From Cryptomeria japonica (lineage: Eukaryota > Streptophyta > Pinopsida > Cupressales > Cupressaceae), in assembly GCF_030272615.1 (NCBI RefSeq), contig NC_081415.1, positions 626,199,740-626,263,739 on the forward strand: a stretch of 64,000 bases of DNA, in the 5' to 3' direction. This document shows, one piece after another, positions 59,161 through 64,000 of this stretch (positions are counted from its first letter, which is position 1; every line of letters begins with the position of its first letter). The notes under the pieces are model-generated. The model was not told the DNA's origin, made no database searches, and worked only from the letters and a program-made list of their open reading frames with translations. Position numbers and translations under genes: made by a program.

Positions 59161-61003
59161 CCTACACATGGATACATCATACTTCCCTGATCATTCTTCA
59201 GCATCAAAGAAATGACCAATTGTTCAAAAACATGCCAATGAGCACAAAAACTGGATCATTTTTGGGGATCAAAATGTATGACTATCACATGAATTTTGTT
59301 ATTCCAACACTCTTAACTCCATCATGACTACAACATGTCATATATCAGACGGCCTATCACTGTCTTGCAACACTAAATTAGCACAGCAATGTTGCAATAC
59401 TGCATTAGATGACATATATCCTTTGCAACTTGTAATAATAACTTTATGCAACAAAATTCATAGTCTACAGGATTCTGCACTTTGAATGCTATAAAATGGG
59501 CAGGACTTCTAACGTTAATTGTACTTCTCCACACAAGTTTTGAAAAACAAAAGGTCAATTAGTTTCTAATTTCTTTCATACCATACAACGTAGAATCTTT
59601 GGCCTTCTTTCCGGTAGAAATTACACCAACCCAATCTATTATATCTAGGAACCCAGAAAATCCCATTTTGAACCTACATCCATTTACAATACTTGACCTT
59701 ACAGGCATGTCCTCAGGATTCTAACAATCCCTGCAAACCAGTAAATTTAGGACAATCAAGGACAGTGATGAAGCATCCCCACCAAGTGCCTAGATTTTTT
59801 AAAAAGATATAGGGGGCTTCCCCTCAATTTAGGGTATGTTTATAAAGATGCCCTCATTTTAGGTATATTTTACAAAATGGAAGAGGAAAAAGGAGAGTTG
59901 TTGATTTTCTGCATTTCGTTGCTAGATCCACCATATACATATATCTAAGTTATTGGGTTCTTCACCCGAGGGTCCCAGTGCCATACCCAATCGGTCCTAG
60001 TACCAATCTAGCAACAAGAGCATAACCACAACAAACCTAGGGTCGCAAGGATACTCCTTGGCCACTCCTAGGCACTCCCAAGCGCTCCCTTAACTGACAA
60101 GTGCAGTTTAATTAAGAATATTCTATATTGAAGAGCAACCTGTTGTGACGTATTCACACATCGCCCTATTGCAAATGGGGACCTGTTGACGTGTATTTTG
60201 TACACAATCAAACACAGAATAAAATACCCAAGGGTACCTTATCCTCTCTTGAGTAAAGCCTCCAAATGCTGAAGATGTCGCGAAAAGGATCAATCGAGAT
60301 GACTTCAAGGTTCTTGTATGTAGGGTCTCTACGTGTGGATAAGCTCTCTGTGGTATGATGTGATTTGCTGGAATCACAAGGGGACTTACATTTGATGATT
60401 GAATGTCTGATCTACTTTGAATATTGCTGGAACACAGGCTCTTACTAGCTTTGACTTGAAAAAAGGAAAAAAAAGATGAGGGCGAGGAAAGGATCTAATC
60501 CTAACACTAAGAATGTAGGAGCAATGATTGATCTTTGATGAAATTCTAACTAGGTCTTGTTTTGACATCGCAGGACCATCTCCACAAGGCTAGTGCGATC
60601 TTCGAAGGAAAGCTTTATGATGTTCAAATCATCACTGCCGGCATAGACACCATCAGGCTGATGCATATCAATGAAGAAGCGATAATTGAAGTTAAGCTTA
60701 AGCTGAATGATTCCAGTTGACTACACAAGGCAAGTCTGCAATCAACAAACTGCTAGTAGTATGGATATACGAATTCCACCATCAATCAAGCACATTTCTT
60801 CCACTCATCTAATAACATGAAATCAAACATGAGAAGTATAAAGACTATGCAAATTGTCGAATCGACCCATAAATTTCACCATTTCTCCAATGAAGTTACA
60901 AGTCTTTTACAACAACATCTTGGCAACAATCTTTGCCTTCTCTCTCTACTCTACTCTAATTGCTATTCTATTGCTTGTCTCTTTACAAAATGAAGAGTCG
61001 GGG

Positions 61004-61011
61004 TTTATGTA
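61004..61011 (-). promoter_or_regulatory. TATA-like box of L3
   Basis: TACATAAA on the minus strand, at the place equivalent to the L1 and L2 TATA boxes. Confidence 0.6.
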
Positions 61012-61364
61012 GTGCCCATAATACAATTCAATGGCTGAGATCAATTCGAGATCAATGGCCAAGATTTTACAATGAAAACCCTAATTAGGGTTTGTTACAA
61101 CCATTACATAACATTTAATGCTTGACCAATGATAAAATTGTATTGCTTGGACACATGTCCTCTCTAGAAAATTCCACCAATGGATAGCTAGGGTAGGTAC
61201 ATCGGAGTTTGTGCCACCTTCCATAAGTTACGTACATTGAATCTGGAAATGTTGAGGTGGACCATACTGACTGGAGAAGTGATGACTAGGATGCCACCTC
61301 GTCTGACACTTGTAACTTGGTAAATATTCAACTTGATGTTGTTGAGAAGCTAGCTTTAATTAAT

Positions 61365-61604
61365 TCATCTGGAACTATCTGCTTCTTCAACAAACCCTTG
61401 TTCTAACTTCTTGTGTCCTTGATGTGCAGGATGATTGATGTACCTCGCCTTGGAATACTGGATTGGAGAAGTCGCCCTTGATGACGTTAGTCCAAAGAAG
61501 GCCATCCTTGTCGATGCTAGGCTGGAGGAGGTTGCCCTTGTCCTTGCTTGATCGTCCTTGATGAGAACCTGTCGTCTTGTAGATCCTCCGGGCTTTGGAG
61601 TCGC
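61365..61604 (-). CDS. short hypothetical frame in U3 of L3
   Basis: 79 codons from ATG 61604 (MATPKPGGSTRRQVLIKDD), preceded by GTTGTGTAG, a splice-acceptor-like sequence as in L1 and L2. Basic and serine-rich, no recognised domain. A second overlapping frame (61387-61626) is equally long, so the coding frame is uncertain. It lies where L1 and L2 have their long frame and could be an unrelated or shortened cargo. Confidence 0.35.
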   Translation of the reverse strand, partial: ATPKPGGSTRRQVLIKDDQARTRATSSSLASTRMAFFGLTSSRATSPIQYSKARYINHPAHQGHKKLEQGFVEEADSSR

Positions 61605-62446
61605 CATCTTGATACCTACACAACATTTCAAAATTAGTAATATGTCTTGAAATCTAAAAATTAAACTTTAAAAGGAAGATTCAAGATTTTAATTAGGAAA
61701 CTTCATGATAAATCTTGAGTTATCATTTCCTAATTAACCATGTAATTTTCAAAAACTTGGATCAAAATTCAAAATCTCAACATTGGGACTAGGATGATCT
61801 CGCCATACCTCCACTTGGGAATTTAATTCTAAAAAATGATGCAAAAATAGGAGAATTCGCTAGGCAAAATGTAGATCAAGACTCCCTTTAGCAAAATGCG
61901 CCCCCTTTAGTCTTCACAAGCATCAACTCCACCATCTTAAGTCTTCAACACTTGAGGAAAATTTGCTCCAAATAGGCCAGCTTTCGCACTTCTTCTTTGC
62001 CCTCCAAATCGCACTTGAAATAATGAATGAACGATTTGAATAATGAACAAACACACCCAAATATATAGAGCGCTCACCATTTCATTTCCCATAGGCCGAC
62101 TTGACAAAATAAGCCAAAAAATAAAATATAAAAAAACACTAAGAAGAAGGCCGACTTGACAAAATAAGCCAAAAAATAAAATATAAAAAAACACTAAGAA
62201 GAAGGCCGACTTGATAAATAAAGACAAAATAATGCCTTGTGCGCTCAACTTTTAATTTTTTATTTCACAAAAATTAATTTTAAATGCCTTTATAATAGAA
62301 ATTCGATTTTTTGAGGCCCAAAATTAATTTATTAAATGCCAATTTAATTAATTTTTTCAAATATTTCGAAGTTGATGATTTTGGCATTTCATGCGATTTG
62401 GAGGATATTAACGCCCAAGTAAAAAAATAGTGAATGCCAATAACTT

Positions 62447-63003
62447 CGCTCTGGTCCCTTGGAGAGGGACAGGAGCGCCTTTTCACTTTTGTCCTCAATC
62501 CTTCATTTTTTAATTGCCAATTCACGTTGTGGAGCTAGCAATGATCCCTTTCGTCCCTTCAGTGCATGTTCAACTCGTTTTTTGCAAGGTAAAATTGATG
62601 TTCTAGAGATTTTCGCCCTAGTCCTTCAGTGAGGGATAGGAGCGCCTTTTGCATTTGGCCTAGGATCATCAAGTTTTTGGAGTCAAACCTTTGTTCATCA
62701 TGATTTAGAAGACCTTTCCAATCTTGCTCAACTTTGCCTTAGCATAATCTCGGAGGGAAATTGTTGATTTTATAAAAATCGCCCTGGTCCTTTAGTGAGG
62801 GACAAGAGCGCCTTTTGCATCCATTGCGCAAATTCTTGATCATATCAACCTCAAGGCATTTTAAACATCATTTCAAATTCGCGCCTTGGCTTAGGTTCGT
62901 CCAAATTTGGCAAGAAGGACTGGATATTAGGTTTTTCGCCCTGGTCCCTTGGAGAGGGACAGGAGCGAAATTCGCTCTGGATCCTCAGTGAAGGACAGGA
63001 GCG
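62447..63003 (-). repeat. five 31-nt hairpin units in the L3 leader
   Basis: Units at 62447-62477, 62614-62644, 62780-62810, 62937-62967 and 62973-63003. Each has a left arm like CGCCCTGGTCCCT and a right arm like AGGGACAGGAGCG, complementary with one bulge, around a 4-5-nt loop. In the second unit the arms carry a matching G-to-A and C-to-T pair of changes that keeps pairing. Spacing is 167, 166, 157 and 36 bp. Confidence 0.85.
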
Positions 63004-63170
63004 AAATTTGACTTTTTGAACTCTCTATCAGGATAATTTTTATGGAATATAACATCTTCTTTCTTATACTTTAAGTTATATTCCATATATACTTTCAGGA
63101 TGTTTGAGAGTGGTTTCAGACCTCCAGGAGTTATATTGCAAAATCTAGTTTTTTGAGGTTTTTCAGTTTC

Positions 63171-63298
63171 CAGACTTAGTCAAATTCAGGATCAGGACAT
63201 TCCAAACTTAGCCAAATTTCAGGATCAGGACTTTCAGACTTAGCCAAATTTCAGGATTAGGACTTTCAGACTTAGCCAAATTTCAGGATCAGGACTTC
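63171..63298 (-). repeat. 32-bp tandem array in L3
   Basis: About four copies of a unit containing GACTTAGCCAAATTTCAGGA near the start of L3. Confidence 0.88.
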
Positions 63299-64000
63299 AC
63301 TCCAGCAGGACCTGCTATCCTATTGATCTCCCCGACAGCTCTCAAAAATGCAAAGGCCAACTGACAAAACCCTAAAAGACCTAGAAAACAAACCCTAAAA
63401 AGCAAAAAAAACATGGGTCCCCATTTGCAATGGGGCAATGTGTGAAAACGTCACAACAGGACCCCCACTTTTTCGCTTTCTAGGTTAGTTGTCTTAGCTA
63501 GTTGTTGGTGGTAGTAGGGTCTTTTGCTATTAGCCTTTCATTTGAAGAAGTGCACTTTGTCAAGTGGCTAGGCAATGGTAGAGTCATTTCTCCCTCATTA
63601 GGTTGAATACAGGTCGAGTGATGTCAATTTGAGCATAGCAAGTAAGGAAGGTCAATTGCAGGAGCAAAATTTGTCTAAGTATGGGAAAATATCCATTGCC
63701 CTCTGGCAAGAGCGACTTACATTGCCTAGGTTTTGACCGACTTCCTTTGCCTTGGTTTAGGAGTGAATTTCCTTCTCTAGCCCTCTATGGGGTCCAAGAT
63801 ACCCTTGGTCATCGCAAATTGCAATCTGGAACTTTGATCAAGCAACGAATTTGATCTTTTAGCCTAGCATGATGCAAAATTTGGCTAAGTACATGAAGAT
63901 TTCCTTTGCTCCTCAATTGGAGCGAAATTCACTTCCATTGCCCAGACATGGGAGCAAATTTCTTCCTTGGCCATCAAAGCGGAGTGATTGCACATTATCA

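Larger units (their letters stand above)
60184..63458 (-). mobile_element. L3: 3.3-kb solo-LTR-like unit without the long frame, nested in L4
   Basis: Minus-strand start TGTTGTGACGTTTTCACACA at 63458, hairpin CCCCATTGCAAATGGGG, end ..CACGTCAACA at 60184, exact duplication GGACC at 60179-60183 and 63459-63463. Same order as L1 and L2: leader array, a short frame, AACCCTAATTAGGG block near 61077-61092, TATA-like box, then about 820 bp to the end. 3275 bp. It lacks the ~1,000-codon frame. With L4 it forms an inverted pair. Confidence 0.88.
60141..64000 (+). mobile_element. L4: start of a fourth LTR-like unit, interrupted by L3, leaves the window
   Basis: Starts TGTTGTGACGTATTCACACA with the family hairpin, is interrupted after 43 bases by L3, and resumes at 63464 with CCCCACTTTTTCGCTTTC, matching the L1 start region. 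Its repeat array (AGAGCGACTT, GGAGCGAAATTCACTT and similar) begins around 63690. The end is beyond 64000, so neither length nor right-hand duplication can be given. Confidence 0.8.

Noticed and set aside
60141..63458. A 3.3-kb DNA transposon with ~45-bp terminal inverted repeats
   Set aside because: The exact GGACC duplication lies inside the apparent left repeat, and the right flank continues the sequence interrupted at the left. The inverted ends belong to two different LTR-like units in opposite orientation.
1..64000. CRISPR arrays, tRNA or rRNA genes
   Set aside because: The repeats seen are LTR, tandem or phrase arrays without regular unique spacers, and no tRNA or rRNA signature was noticed by eye.

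Overview
The window looks like a piece of a large, repeat-rich seed-plant nuclear genome, most likely a gymnosperm or conifer. That placement is inferred from a conserved plant gene spread over tens of kilobases of intron, dense nested LTR retrotransposons of several ages, and AT-rich spacers. I cannot name the species. There is no bacterial operon structure, rRNA, tRNA or CRISPR array that I can see.

Layout. (1) 1-15439: a decayed Ty3/gypsy element of Tat type on the + strand (dual RNase H, no chromodomain), with its 5' LTR cut by the window start and a complete 1.8-kb 3' LTR. (2) 15440-20241: T-rich spacer with no supported gene. (3) 20242-27646: a decayed Ty1/copia element on the + strand with both LTRs. 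(4) 29756-58004, minus strand: seven 3'-terminal coding exons of SPINDLY (SPY), the nucleocytoplasmic GT41 protein O-fucosyltransferase. They join in phase into 462 residues and a stop. The upstream exons (TPR half) lie beyond the window. The introns are 246 bp to 16.6 kb, and one uses a GC-AG donor.

(5) The most interesting part is a family of giant LTR-like units in and upstream of SPY, with four copies in the window. Each starts TGTTGTGAC (the first copy has a C in place of the initial G), then has a CCCCATT/AATGGGG hairpin, and ends ..CAACA. Three copies can be bounded by exact 5-bp target-site duplications: L1 31545-46320 (CTACT, + strand), L2 37321-43866 (CACCT, minus strand, nested in L1), and L3 60184-63458 (GGACC, minus strand, nested in L4). 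L4 (+ strand) starts at 60141 and leaves the window. None has a paired second LTR or gag-pol, so they look like solo LTRs of about 7.4, 6.5 and 3.3 kb. In L1 and L2 the region upstream of the LTR promoter (U3) holds a decayed long reading frame of about 1,050-1,200 codons. The two proteins are collinear and clearly homologous but only roughly 40-50% identical, and I do not recognise the family. It has a helical N-terminal domain, a basic NLS-like linker and a C-terminal coiled-coil or helical domain. L3 lacks that frame and has only a short one in the same place. Each unit carries its own phrase-like repeat array near its start; in L3 it is five 31-nt hairpin units with a compensatory base change.

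(6) Other debris in SPY introns: a hAT transposase relic, a Ty1/copia pol relic, a GC-rich insertion inside L1, a possible MITE, and several tandem duplications.

The only gene likely to be functional in the host is SPY. The rest is transposon sequence in different stages of decay.
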